A stretch of 64,000 nucleotides of DNA from Gammaproteobacteria bacterium (GTDB lineage Bacteria; Pseudomonadota; Gammaproteobacteria; Enterobacterales; Alteromonadaceae). Where the stretch lies: NCBI GenBank assembly GCA_018222405.1, contig JAAFAI010000021.1, positions 1 through 64,000 of the forward strand, read 5' to 3'. Below, piece by piece: positions 55,843-64,000 of the stretch. The stretch's first letter is position 1. Every line of letters begins with the position of its first letter. Under the pieces are notes generated by a model that saw only the letters and a program-made list of their open reading frames with translations, ran no database searches and was not told where the DNA came from. Made by a program: the position numbers and the translations under genes.

Positions 55843-57633
55843 ATGCGTAGTTTTTTACTTGTTGCCGCATTTTTAGTCAGCATGCTAAGCGGTTGCGCCA
55901 CATATGACATTCGTTCCACCGCTATCGCCAAAAATCAGCCCTTACCCGCCACTCATGGTGTTGTCGCCTTACAGGTTATCAATAATGCCGAACGGCTTGC
56001 GCCGCTACATAAAGGCTGGACAGCCGTGATTGTGGTTCGTACCGATAATATGGACGCGATTAAAGCCGCCGCTATCGCCCAGGCCAAAGAGAAAGCCGAA
56101 AAGAAAGGTAAAACCATCGACGAAGATAAGGTCGACTGGGACCCTGAAGTCTATGAGTTGACCCCGGTTTATCAGGGAACGGTAGACAGCCAGCTATTTA
56201 TCGGCAGCATGCCGCCAGGCGAGTACATGATTTCAACCCTGTACAGCTATTATAACGGTGGCGACATGTCATCGTGGATTTCCATGCCGGTATTCTCAGC
56301 CGCCGGTGAATTTGCGGTAAGTGACACTACGCTCACCGACCTTGGCTCTGTGCTGTTTCAGCCTTTGCTAAGCATTAAGGAAAGCTCATTCTGGAGCACT
56401 TCCACTTCATCCAAAGCCTTTGTCACGCGGGTATTTGAAGCGTCTGATTTAGGCAGTATCGTCCTGCCACAGTATCCGCAAATTCAGCAACAGTTGAATG
56501 GCAAAGCCAGCCAAAGCTGGAAAAGCGATGAACTGGATCCGCTGCGCGAAAAGCTCAGTGTACTGGCAACTGAAAACGCTCTGGCGGCCAGCCCGATAGT
56601 ACTACCAACGACACAGCAGCGCGCGCTGGCTGCTAAGTTCGGTCGCCTGGCAATCCAGCAAGATGGTAGCTGGACAACCCATAACCTGCCAACCAATTCA
56701 CAGCTCTATGCTGCGCTGCAAATCGACGGCAAAGTAGCCGTGGGTGGTGAGTTAGGCCAGCTGTTTGTGTCTTCCGACTGGCAACAATGGCGGTTAACCA
56801 AGCCAGTAGATGCCGATGAAGCGATTGTGTGGATGGGCCAGACAGCCGATAATTACTTTGCCCTGACCAGCTCTGCCAAACAATATCAGGTTTACCGGTT
56901 TAACCAGTTAAATACCCCCTGGCAGAAAGTCGGTAGTTACGTGAAAAAAGACCCTAACGACTGGCTTATCCAGAACGGTGGCCTGTTTGCGGCCATTACC
57001 CAACAAGGCACACTGCGCATTTTCAACGATAACAAACGTCACGACTACAATCCGGCGGATAACAGCTGGTCGACCGACAAAAGCACCTCACTGCGCAATA
57101 TGGCACAACTCGCTAATGGCGCACTGGTAGCCGTTGAAGTTAGCCAGTGGGATGGGGTTGGCTCGCAACTTATCAGTGTTGATGACGGCCTGACCTGGCA
57201 ATCCATCAACCGCAATCTGAGTTTATTTGGCGACATTAAGGCAGATGTTAGTTTACCGGTGCTCACCGACAACAATGAAGTCATCACACTTAGTCGTAAC
57301 CGCAAGTCGAGCGGAGAGAAAAGCCAAATCCGTATTGCCACTACCGCACTAAGCAACGCTGATGACAGCAGTAGCTGGCAACTGCATGGCGTGGCCAAAG
57401 ACAATTGCCATTCGCTACTGCCACAACTAATTACTGGAAATACGCTGTATTTCCTTTGCGATCAGGGCCAAATCGTCAGCACCAGTGACTTTGGTGAGAC
57501 CTGGCAAACCGATATTGACCGGGATATCGCACAAATGCAGGCGCAATACGAAACCTTTATCGACGAGTTAAAACAGCAGCAGGAAGCCGAAGAAAAGGCT
57601 AAGGAAACCGAGGCCGAAGCGGCCAGCGAGTAA
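55843..57633 (+). CDS. Large lipoprotein with BNR-like repeats, unknown function
   Basis: A 596-residue lipoprotein (lipobox L-S-G-C, Cys18) not assigned to a named family. The N-terminal 180 residues carry a beta domain (GVVALQVINNAERLAPLHKGWTAVIV and a PPGEYMISTLY turn typical of Ig-like surface domains) with a charged insert AKEKAEKKGKTIDEDK. Residues about 255-560 look like a beta propeller with Asp-box-like turns (SVDDGLTWQSI, STSDFGETWQTD), and the C-terminus is a Glu/Lys-rich coiled coil. It stands alone, divergent from the TlpA operon, and is followed by a strong hairpin. Surface binding is a guess. Confidence 0.65.
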   Translation: MRSFLLVAAFLVSMLSGCATYDIRSTAIAKNQPLPATHGVVALQVINNAERLAPLHKGWTAVIVVRTDNMDAIKAAAIAQAKEKAEKKGKTIDEDKVDWDPEVYELTPVYQGTVDSQLFIGSMPPGEYMISTLYSYYNGGDMSSWISMPVFSAAGEFAVSDTTLTDLGSVLFQPLLSIKESSFWSTSTSSKAFVTRVFEASDLGSIVLPQYPQIQQQLNGKASQSWKSDELDPLREKLSVLATENALAASPIVLPTTQQRALAAKFGRLAIQQDGSWTTHNLPTNSQLYAALQIDGKVAVGGELGQLFVSSDWQQWRLTKPVDADEAIVWMGQTADNYFALTSSAKQYQVYRFNQLNTPWQKVGSYVKKDPNDWLIQNGGLFAAITQQGTLRIFNDNKRHDYNPADNSWSTDKSTSLRNMAQLANGALVAVEVSQWDGVGSQLISVDDGLTWQSINRNLSLFGDIKADVSLPVLTDNNEVITLSRNRKSSGEKSQIRIATTALSNADDSSSWQLHGVAKDNCHSLLPQLITGNTLYFLCDQGQIVSTSDFGETWQTDIDRDIAQMQAQYETFIDELKQQQEAEEKAKETEAEAASE

Positions 57634-57642
57634 TAAGCCCTG

Positions 57643-57678
57643 CGGGTAATGCGCCGGAATCGCCCAGCGCATTACCCG
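57643..57678 (+). terminator. Hairpin terminator after the BNR-like lipoprotein
   Basis: A perfect 12-bp stem CGGGTAATGCGC/GCGCATTACCCG with a 12-base loop lies directly after the stop. The following bases (TCTATT) are only moderately T-rich. Confidence 0.6.
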
Positions 57679-57772
57679 TCTATTAAAATATAATTTACTG
57701 AAACAGAAAGGTTGCCAGTTAATGACTTTTCTGGCAATTTCCCGCCTCGATTTATTGATCCGGAAACCATCC

Positions 57773-58390
57773 ATGAGCTGGGCATTATTGTCTGTGTTTA
57801 TACCCACTTTTTTCTTTGTGTCTGTGACACCGGGGATGTGTATGACGCTGGCCATGACACTGGGCATGAGCATTGGCGTAAAACGCGCATTATGGATGAT
57901 GCTGGGTGAACTCACCGGCGTTGGCCTGGTGGCTACCCTTTCTGCGGTGGGGGTAGCGGCGCTACTGTTAAACTATCCTGACGTGTTTACCCTGTTTAAA
58001 TACGCTGGCGGGTTGTATCTGTTGTATTTAGGCATTCAGATGTGGCTGTCCAGAGGCAGGATGGCATTGCGCGAGGAACACAGTAACCAGCGGGTGGGCA
58101 GACCACAGCTTATCAGCCAGGGCTTTATTACGGCCATTGCAAACCCCAAGGGCTGGGCCTTTTTTGTGGCGTTGTTACCGCCCTTTATTGATGCCGCAAA
58201 GCCGTTGGCGGCGCAATTAGCCAGCCTGATTGCCATCATTCTTACCCTGGAGTTTGGTTGCCTGCTGATTTATGCCTCTGGCGGCCGAACCTTACGCACA
58301 TTGCTTATGCAAAGCGGCAATGTGCGCATTATGAACCGTGTAGCGGGTACCTTAATGGCCGGTGTTGGGTTGTGGCTGGCATTTGGCTGA
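57773..58390 (+). CDS. LysE/RhtB-family amino-acid exporter
   Basis: A 205-residue inner-membrane protein with six hydrophobic segments. The start MSWALLSVFIPTFFFVSVTPGMCMTLAM with its TPG motif and FKYAGGLYLLYLGIQMW are diagnostic of the LysE/RhtB superfamily, which exports amino acids or analogues. The ATG at 57773 is preferred because GGAAA stands upstream and the family motif then starts at the usual place; an ATG at 57722 adds 17 polar residues. Its substrate cannot be told. Confidence 0.85.
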   Translation: MSWALLSVFIPTFFFVSVTPGMCMTLAMTLGMSIGVKRALWMMLGELTGVGLVATLSAVGVAALLLNYPDVFTLFKYAGGLYLLYLGIQMWLSRGRMALREEHSNQRVGRPQLISQGFITAIANPKGWAFFVALLPPFIDAAKPLAAQLASLIAIILTLEFGCLLIYASGGRTLRTLLMQSGNVRIMNRVAGTLMAGVGLWLAFG

Positions 58391-58425
58391 AGTTATCGCC
58401 ACCACACATCCTAAACAAAAGCTGT

Positions 58426-58812
58426 TCAGCTTAACGAATGTAAGCCAAACATATTCCCTTCGGTGTCTTTTGCCAGGGTAATAAAGCCATAATCGCCAAT
58501 CGAAAATTTAGGCCGCACTATAGTGCCACCAGCAGGCTCAATGCGTGACTCTTCCACGGCGCAGTCTTCACAGGAAAAGTAAACCAGTACGCTATTCTGA
58601 CCAGCTGGCATGCCATCAACACAAACCAGCGCTCCTGACGCACCATGGCTTTCCATATCAGACGGAAAGGCCTTCATTTGTAATGCGCTATCAGATGGGT
58701 TCGTAGGATCCAATAAATCGGTAAATTCGATGGCAAACACCGAGCTGTAAAACGCTGAGGCCCGGGGCATGTCATCAACATAAATTTCGAACCAGGTAAT
58801 GGGATTTTTCAT
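58426..58812 (-). CDS. VOC-family (glyoxalase-like) protein
   Basis: A 128-residue vicinal oxygen chelate protein: PITWFEIYVDDMPRASAFYSSVF opens the first module, and EDCAVEESRIEPAGGTIVRPKFSIGDYGFITLAKDTEGNMFGLHS closes the second. This matches the YdcJ/PhnB-like single-domain VOC proteins annotated as glyoxalase or bleomycin-resistance-like. The metal ligands are not fully obvious. It is unrelated in sequence to the VOC protein at 39697. Confidence 0.82.
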   Translation of the reverse strand: MKNPITWFEIYVDDMPRASAFYSSVFAIEFTDLLDPTNPSDSALQMKAFPSDMESHGASGALVCVDGMPAGQNSVLVYFSCEDCAVEESRIEPAGGTIVRPKFSIGDYGFITLAKDTEGNMFGLHSLS

Positions 58813-58883
58813 ACTGTACCGATGTGAAAGAGTAAGACTTTTACATTAGCACGTTTTTTATACAAATCGAGCGCTTATATCAC

Positions 58884-59369
58884 CTAATACGGATGAACGG
58901 CTTCGCCCTGCATGCTGTAACCCGCCGCGGCCAAATCACTGCTATATCGCGTGGTGGAGAAGATACCTTCTACCCACACTGCATCGTAGAGGTTCTCTAC
59001 CGGCACCCCTTCGTTCATCTTAACATGCACTATCTGATTGGAAGGTGGCGGCGGCACATGGATACAGGCACCAAAAAACGGCACCAGCAAAAATTCGGTA
59101 GTCAGTTCAGCCGTACCTTCTAACGGCACAATAAATCCCGGCACTCTTACCCTTTCACCATTGTAGATATCCACCACCGGGGCATCGGGTTGTAACTGAG
59201 CCATCTTGTTGTTGTGATCGGTAGCCTGTTGCGGTGCCAGTTCATTGAAATCAGGCGGCACCAGGTCTTCCCAGTACACTTCTTTGACTTCACTGGCATT
59301 TACCACACCAGAAACGAGCATCAGGCAGCACAGCAGCGAGGCTGCACGTAGTTGTATCAATCGCAACAT
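58884..59369 (-). CDS. Secreted DUF3299 protein
   Basis: A 161-residue protein with a signal peptide (after VVNA) and the DUF3299 domain: VYWEDLVPPDF near the start, RVRVPGFIVPLEG in the middle and the motif FFGACIHVPPPPSNQIVHV with a Cys-x-His pair that may bind metal. The domain recurs near metal- or ABC-transport-related genes in other genomes; nothing here confirms that. A terminator of the ppa gene lies just upstream. Confidence 0.85.
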   Translation of the reverse strand: MLRLIQLRAASLLCCLMLVSGVVNASEVKEVYWEDLVPPDFNELAPQQATDHNNKMAQLQPDAPVVDIYNGERVRVPGFIVPLEGTAELTTEFLLVPFFGACIHVPPPPSNQIVHVKMNEGVPVENLYDAVWVEGIFSTTRYSSDLAAAGYSMQGEAVHPY

Positions 59370-59381
59370 AGGTTCTCCAAA

Positions 59382-59408
59382 TAAAAAAGGCCCGACGAAT
59401 CGAGCCCT
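59382..59408 (-). terminator. Rho-independent terminator of ppa
   Basis: On the minus strand a 7-bp stem with one mismatch and a TTCG loop (GGCTCGA..TCGGGCC) is followed by six T. It ends the leftward ppa transcript. Confidence 0.85.
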
Positions 59409-59427
59409 TAATCAATAAGCGTAATAC

Positions 59428-59961
59428 TTACTTTTCAGCTTCGTAACGCTCAACGCTGGATACGATTTCAGCTTTAGCAGCCGCGGCATCGCCCCAACCG
59501 TCAATTTTCACCCATTTGCCTTCTTCCAGATCTTTATAGTGTTCGAAGAAGTGCTCAATTTGCTTAAGCAGCAGTGGCTCTACATCTGAGGTTTCAAACA
59601 CTTTACGATACAGGGTAGACAGCTTGTCAATTGGCACAGCCAGTACTTTTGCGTCTTTGCCTGATTCGTCAGTCATGTTTAAGACGCCGATAGGACGACA
59701 CTTAATCACAGAGCCTGCCAGCAGAGGGAAAGGCGTGATAACCAGCACATCTACCGGGTCACCGTCTTCAGACAGCGTGTTGTTAACATAACCGTAGTTA
59801 GTTGGGTAGTGCATGCAAGTAGCCATGAAGCGGTCTACGAAGATAGCCCCCGTGTCTTTGTCTACTTCGTACTTCACCGGATCAGCGTGCGCTGGGATTT
59901 CGATAATTACGTTCACTTCGTCAGGCAGTTTCTTGCCTGCTGGTACGGCGTTTAAGCTCAT
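59428..59961 (-). CDS. ppa: Inorganic pyrophosphatase
   Basis: A 177-residue family I pyrophosphatase, the usual bacterial length. Active-site marks include [16 protein letters not shown] and [10 protein letters not shown], and the metal-binding motif [10 protein letters not shown]. It hydrolyses diphosphate from biosynthesis. The ATG at 59961 is chosen because AAAGGA stands upstream and [10 protein letters not shown] is the standard start; a longer frame to 60051 is unlikely. Confidence 0.96.
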   Translation of the reverse strand: MSLNAVPAGKKLPDEVNVIIEIPAHADPVKYEVDKDTGAIFVDRFMATCMHYPTNYGYVNNTLSEDGDPVDVLVITPFPLLAGSVIKCRPIGVLNMTDESGKDAKVLAVPIDKLSTLYRKVFETSDVEPLLLKQIEHFFEHYKDLEEGKWVKIDGWGDAAAAKAEIVSSVERYEAEK

Positions 59962-60077
59962 ACGGGATTGTCCTTTCGTTAATAGTAAAATTGCGTCAAG
60001 TATAAGGCTAACCGAAAAAAATAAAAACCTGTTGCCCGACGTATCGGGCATACTTAGGATTTATTTTGCCTAACCAA

Positions 60078-61046
60078 TTAGTCGTAATAGCTCAGACAGG
60101 CTTCAACTTCGTCTTTGGAACCGATAATAACCGGCACGCGCTGATGAATTTCCTCGGGCATTACCTCCATAATACGCCCTTCACCGGTTGAAGCCAGACC
60201 GCCGGCCTGCTCCATCAGGAATGCCATGGGGTTGGCTTCGTATAACAGGCGCAGTTTACCCGGCTTGCCCGGATCGCGTTTATCGTACGGATACATAAAT
60301 ATACCGCCACGGCATAACAGACGGTGAATATCGCCCACCATGGCGGCTACCCAGCGCATGTTGTAGTTTTTCTCACGCGGCCCCTCAGTACCCGCCAGCA
60401 AATCTGCCACGTAGTTTTGAATAGGCGGCTCCCAGTGGCGCTGGTTAGAAGCGTTAATAGAGAACTCGGCAGTTTGCTCCGGCACCTGAATATTCGGATG
60501 GGTTAACAGGAAACCCCCGTGGGTTTTATCCAGCGTGTATATGTGTGTGCCTTTACCAGTGGTCATTGCCAGCATAGTCGATGGCCCATACAGCACATAA
60601 CCGGCCGCAACCATTTGCGTGCCAGGCTGTAAAAAGGCGGAAGGATCATCCGGCTCCATCCATTGCGGCGCGTGGGCAATGGAAAAGATGGTGCCGATCA
60701 GGCTGTTAATTTCAGTATTTGAGGAGCCATCCAACGGATCGAAGCTTACCAGATATTTGCCATCCGGGTGACAGGGCACCACGTCATCTTCCTCTTCGGA
60801 AGAAATCGCTTTTACATAACCCGATTCCTTAAGGATATCCTTAAGAATTTGATTTGAAATCACGTCCAGTTTCTTTTGCGTTTCACCCTGAACATTTTCA
60901 CTCAGAGTTGAACCCAAAACGCCCGCCAAAGCGCCCTGACTTACCCGGAACGAAATCTCTTTACAGCCCGCCAACAGCGTACGGATCAGCAAAATGAGTT
61001 CGAGCGGAGCGCCATCTTGTTGCATTTGTGAATTAAGTCTTTTCAT
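60078..61046 (-). CDS. fbp: Fructose-1,6-bisphosphatase, class 1
   Basis: A 322-residue gluconeogenic enzyme splitting fructose 1,6-bisphosphate. The metal-binding acids are in SSEEED and [14 protein letters not shown], the substrate contacts in [18 protein letters not shown] and [31 protein letters not shown]. It is followed by ppa after about 110 bases, but they may be separate transcripts. Confidence 0.97.
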   Translation of the reverse strand: MKRLNSQMQQDGAPLELILLIRTLLAGCKEISFRVSQGALAGVLGSTLSENVQGETQKKLDVISNQILKDILKESGYVKAISSEEEDDVVPCHPDGKYLVSFDPLDGSSNTEINSLIGTIFSIAHAPQWMEPDDPSAFLQPGTQMVAAGYVLYGPSTMLAMTTGKGTHIYTLDKTHGGFLLTHPNIQVPEQTAEFSINASNQRHWEPPIQNYVADLLAGTEGPREKNYNMRWVAAMVGDIHRLLCRGGIFMYPYDKRDPGKPGKLRLLYEANPMAFLMEQAGGLASTGEGRIMEVMPEEIHQRVPVIIGSKDEVEACLSYYD

Positions 61047-61263
61047 GGTTTATGTAAGCCTTTTTTTCTATGTAGGGTATTGTTGCACTATACGGGTCGA
61101 TAATGCTGGTTCTCTCCGTTGCCGCGCGGCAGCAATTGAACCTCGAGCATGGTGCTCTGGTTAGATTGTAAACTGACTCACCCCTGAAAGGAAATCAGAT
61201 GTTTAGGCAACACGTTGCGCATCTGGTAAAGTGTTCGGATATGAAATTAGCGCAGGAAAGTTA

Positions 61264-62616
61264 ATGCACGTACACATTTTGGGAATTTGTGGCAGTTTTA
61301 TGGGCGGTATCGCTGCAATTGCCAAATCGCTGGGACACAAAGTCACGGGCTCAGACCGCAATGTTTATCCGCCAATGAGCACCCAGCTTGAGGCGCTTGG
61401 AATTACCCTCACCGAAGGCTATGACCCGGCGCAGTTCGAACCCGTGCCGGATATGGTCATCATTGGTAATGCCATGTCCCGTGGTAACCCGGCCGTAGAG
61501 TACGTCCTCGACCGCAATCTGCCGTACACCAGTGGCCCGCAATGGCTACTGGATAACCTGCTAACCGACCGCTGGGTGATCGGGCTTTCCGGCACCCATG
61601 GTAAAACCACTACGTCTTCAATGGTAGCCTGGATACTCGAATACGCCGGGCTTGAGCCGGGCTTTTTAATTGGCGGTATTCCGCAAAACTTCGGTATCTC
61701 TGCCCGGGTAGGCAAAAGTCCGTTCTTTGTGATTGAGGCCGATGAGTACGACAGCGCATTCTTTGATAAGCGTTCCAAGTTTGTTCATTATCGGCCTCGG
61801 ACTCTGGTAATGAACAACCTGGAGTTCGATCATGCCGACATCTTCGCCGATTTAGCTGCCATTCAAACGCAATTTCATCATTTAGTGCGCACCGTACCAG
61901 CCACCGGCCTGGTGCTCTCACCCGACAGTGACGACAATCTGGCCGCCGTACTCGACAAAGGCTGCTGGAGTGAGCAGCAATACCTTGGCCGCCACTGGCA
62001 TGCCGAGCTCATTAACGCAGATGGTTCGGCGTTTAATGTGTTTTACCAGGACGATCAGGTTGGCACGGTTAACTGGTCGCTGCTGGGTCAGCACAACGTT
62101 GATAACGCCCTGATGGCCATAGCGGCGGCTCATCATGCCGGCGTAACACTACCAGATGCCATTGCCGCATTGAGCGAGTTTGTGAACGTTAAGCGGCGCA
62201 TGGAAGTGCGCGGCTGCGTGAAAGACATCACCGTTTACGACGACTTTGCCCATCACCCTACTGCGATTAAAACCACCCTTGATGGTCTGCGCAAGAAAGT
62301 CGGCGATGCCCGCATCGTAGGTGTACTGGAACCCCGATCCAACACCATGAAAATGGGTATTCACAAAGACGTATTGGTCGACTCCTGGCAGGAAGCCAAC
62401 GAGGTATTGCTGTTTGAACCGGATAATCTGGGCTGGTCTATGGCGCAGCTGGCCAAGTACAGTCACACGCCGACGCAGGTATTTCGTAGCGTAGATGCTA
62501 TCATTCATCAGTTAGCCACTATGCTCCAGCCCGGTGATCATGTATTAATCATGAGTAATGGCGGTTTTGGTGGGATCCATAACAAGCTATTGGATGTATT
62601 AGCGGGTAAAGCCTGA
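61264..62616 (+). CDS. mpl: UDP-N-acetylmuramate:L-Ala-gamma-D-Glu-meso-DAP ligase
   Basis: A 450-residue Mur-ligase-type recycling enzyme that re-attaches the released murein tripeptide to UDP-MurNAc. The start [21 protein letters not shown] carries the UDP-binding loop, the ATP loop is [14 protein letters not shown], and [25 protein letters not shown] is characteristic of Mpl rather than MurC. The ATG at 61264 has AGGAAAG upstream. ubiX follows nine bases later and probably shares the transcript. Confidence 0.96.
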   Translation: MHVHILGICGSFMGGIAAIAKSLGHKVTGSDRNVYPPMSTQLEALGITLTEGYDPAQFEPVPDMVIIGNAMSRGNPAVEYVLDRNLPYTSGPQWLLDNLLTDRWVIGLSGTHGKTTTSSMVAWILEYAGLEPGFLIGGIPQNFGISARVGKSPFFVIEADEYDSAFFDKRSKFVHYRPRTLVMNNLEFDHADIFADLAAIQTQFHHLVRTVPATGLVLSPDSDDNLAAVLDKGCWSEQQYLGRHWHAELINADGSAFNVFYQDDQVGTVNWSLLGQHNVDNALMAIAAAHHAGVTLPDAIAALSEFVNVKRRMEVRGCVKDITVYDDFAHHPTAIKTTLDGLRKKVGDARIVGVLEPRSNTMKMGIHKDVLVDSWQEANEVLLFEPDNLGWSMAQLAKYSHTPTQVFRSVDAIIHQLATMLQPGDHVLIMSNGGFGGIHNKLLDVLAGKA

Positions 62617-62624
62617 GAGTTACC

Positions 62625-63236
62625 ATGAATAAAACTATTACCCTGGCAATCACCGGCGCATCGGGTGCGCCCTATGCACTCCGTTTACTGGAGCAACTGG
62701 TTGCGGCTGAGTATGACGTATTTGTACTGATATCTTCTGCTGCAAAAGTGGTGTTCGCCACCGAAGAAGACCTGAAGATCCCGGCTCAACCCGAGGCTGC
62801 CAGCGCTTTTTTTACTGAACGCTTTAATGCTAATCCCGGTCAGATCCGGGTGTGTGGTAAAGAAGAGTGGTTTTCACCTGTCGCCTCTGGCTCCGCGGCT
62901 CCAAAGCAGATGGTCGTATGTCCATGCTCCACCGGCACTTTGTCGTCGATTGCGGTTGGCGCTTGTGACAATCTGATTGAGCGTGCTGCAGATGTCGTAC
63001 TTAAGGAACGTGGTCAGCTAATTCTGGTAACCCGGGAAATGCCGCTATCGAGCATTCATTTGGAAAACATGCTTAAACTGTCACAAATGGGCGCTACCAT
63101 CATGCCCGCCTCACCCGGCTTTTACCATCAACCCCAGCAGATCAGTGATTTAATTGATTTTGTGGTGGCTCGTATACTCGACCATTTAGGGGTAGACCAG
63201 TCATTGATGGCACGCTGGGGCTATCAAAATAAGTAA
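62625..63236 (+). CDS. ubiX: Flavin prenyltransferase UbiX
   Basis: A 203-residue enzyme that makes prenylated FMN, the cofactor for UbiD in ubiquinone synthesis. The FMN-binding start [18 protein letters not shown], the [27 protein letters not shown] region and [16 protein letters not shown] are all diagnostic. It starts nine bases after mpl. Confidence 0.95.
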   Translation: MNKTITLAITGASGAPYALRLLEQLVAAEYDVFVLISSAAKVVFATEEDLKIPAQPEAASAFFTERFNANPGQIRVCGKEEWFSPVASGSAAPKQMVVCPCSTGTLSSIAVGACDNLIERAADVVLKERGQLILVTREMPLSSIHLENMLKLSQMGATIMPASPGFYHQPQQISDLIDFVVARILDHLGVDQSLMARWGYQNK

Positions 63237-63270
63237 CCCGACGGATTTATATTTGCAAAGGAAAATTAAA

Positions 63271-64000
63271 ATGATAACACGCGCTAAAAACGCCCCTGTT
63301 GCACTGCTTCTCTTAGCTTCATCAGTATTAAGCCTGCCCGCTTTTGGTTGGGGTCAAACCGGCCACCGCGTTACCGGAGCCATTGCCGAGCGTCACCTTT
63401 CTGCCGAAGCCAAACAGAAAATAGAAGCGCTGCTGCCGCTCGAGTCACTCGCGGAAGCCTCCACCTACCCCGACGATATGAAATCAAACCCTTCGGAGTT
63501 CTGGCAGAAGACTGCCTCACCCTGGCATTACGTTACTGTTCCCGAAGACAAGCACTACCACGAAGTCGAAGCACCAGAAGAAGGCGATGCGGTCACCGCA
63601 TTAAATCAGTTCCGTGCTACGCTTGAGGACAGCAAGGCTTCTAAAGCAGACAAACAGCTGGCATTGCGCTTTATTGTGCATATCATCGGCGATCTGCATC
63701 AGCCTCTTCATGCTGGTAATGGCACCGATCGTGGTGGCAACGACGTAAAAGTAAGGTTCTTCTGGCAGGATTCTAACCTCCACCGCGTATGGGATTCGCA
63801 AATGATTGGACAAAGAGAGCTGTCTTATACCGAGTGGACTGACTGGCTCGACAAAAAGATCACGGCGCAAGACATAGAAGCCTGGCACTCAACAGATCCG
63901 GAAGTATGGATCACCGAGAGCACAAAAATCCGGGACACCATCTACCCCGAAGATGCCAACCGTATGGCTTATGATTATCTCTACGATCATATCCCCACAG
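63271..64000 (+). CDS. S1/P1-type nuclease, truncated by the window edge
   Basis: The first 243 residues of a secreted zinc nuclease that degrades single-stranded nucleic acids. The signal peptide ends just before Trp27 (AFGWGQTGHR): in P1-type enzymes the new N-terminal Trp coordinates zinc. Further ligands are in WHYVTVP and FIVHIIGDLHQPLHAGNGTDRGGND. AAAGGA precedes the ATG. The C-terminal part lies beyond position 64000. Confidence 0.93.
   Translation, partial: MITRAKNAPVALLLLASSVLSLPAFGWGQTGHRVTGAIAERHLSAEAKQKIEALLPLESLAEASTYPDDMKSNPSEFWQKTASPWHYVTVPEDKHYHEVEAPEEGDAVTALNQFRATLEDSKASKADKQLALRFIVHIIGDLHQPLHAGNGTDRGGNDVKVRFFWQDSNLHRVWDSQMIGQRELSYTEWTDWLDKKITAQDIEAWHSTDPEVWITESTKIRDTIYPEDANRMAYDYLYDHIPT

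Noticed and set aside
1..64000. tRNA, rRNA, CRISPR arrays, transposase genes
   Set aside because: None was recognised by eye; a dedicated tRNA or CRISPR scan could not be run here.

Overview
The window looks like a chromosomal segment of a marine-type gammaproteobacterium of the order Alteromonadales, probably Alteromonadaceae. This is an inference from gene content and style: large TonB-dependent receptors of the type that pairs with glycoside hydrolases, a hybrid two-component sensor with a beta-propeller input, a DUF3718 protein, and many E. coli-like housekeeping genes (uvrA, mpl, ubiX, fbp, ppa, tktA, pckA, qmcA, tapT). I saw no rRNA, tRNA, CRISPR array, prophage or classical insertion sequence.

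Positions 1109-27603 form an L-arabinan/L-arabinose utilisation locus. A leftward GH127 beta-L-arabinofuranosidase and GPH-type sugar symporter sit beside a leftward TonB-dependent receptor. A rightward set follows (GH43 endo-arabinanase-like lipoprotein, GH43 exo-enzyme, GH51 arabinofuranosidase). A second leftward operon runs araB-araD-araA-HAD phosphatase-secreted mutarotase-GH43/ricin lectin, and a transaldolase is divergent from araB. The logic is: bind and import arabinan pieces across the outer membrane, trim them with lipoprotein and periplasmic enzymes, import L-arabinose, convert it to D-xylulose 5-phosphate and feed the pentose phosphate pathway (tal here, tktA at 37.5 kb). A 10-bp word, ATTGTATGAT or one mismatch from it, recurs in all three control regions of this locus and is a good operator candidate. 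The locus is interrupted at 14583-18466 by tapT, a Wzz-like protein fused to a decayed tyrosine-recombinase domain, and an alpha/beta-hydrolase lipoprotein whose nucleophile position is Glu.

Positions 27687-43000 hold mixed genes: an S10 carboxypeptidase, a secreted unknown protein overlapping a transglutaminase-like protein, an outer-membrane barrel, a Fur-box siderophore receptor, pckA, a repeat-rich non-coding kilobase containing a perfect 251-bp tandem duplication, tktA, a VOC protein, qmcA/nfeD and a YajR-like MFS transporter.

Positions 43212-52514 hold uvrA, a thioesterase and a 2OG-Fe(II) oxygenase in an overlapping run, a small membrane protein, a 1353-residue hybrid sensor/AraC regulator, and a DUF3718 protein preceded by a possible short ORF. 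Positions 52570-55565 are a compact leftward operon (TlpA-like thioredoxin, DUF4266 lipoprotein, DUF3570 barrel, ApbE flavin transferase) that looks like an extracytoplasmic flavinylation system and is one of the two most interesting loci here. The right end carries a large lipoprotein of unknown role, a LysE-type exporter, a VOC protein, a DUF3299 protein, ppa, fbp, mpl, ubiX and a truncated S1/P1 nuclease. A 278-bp inverted-repeat element able to fold as a branched structure lies at 812-1089.
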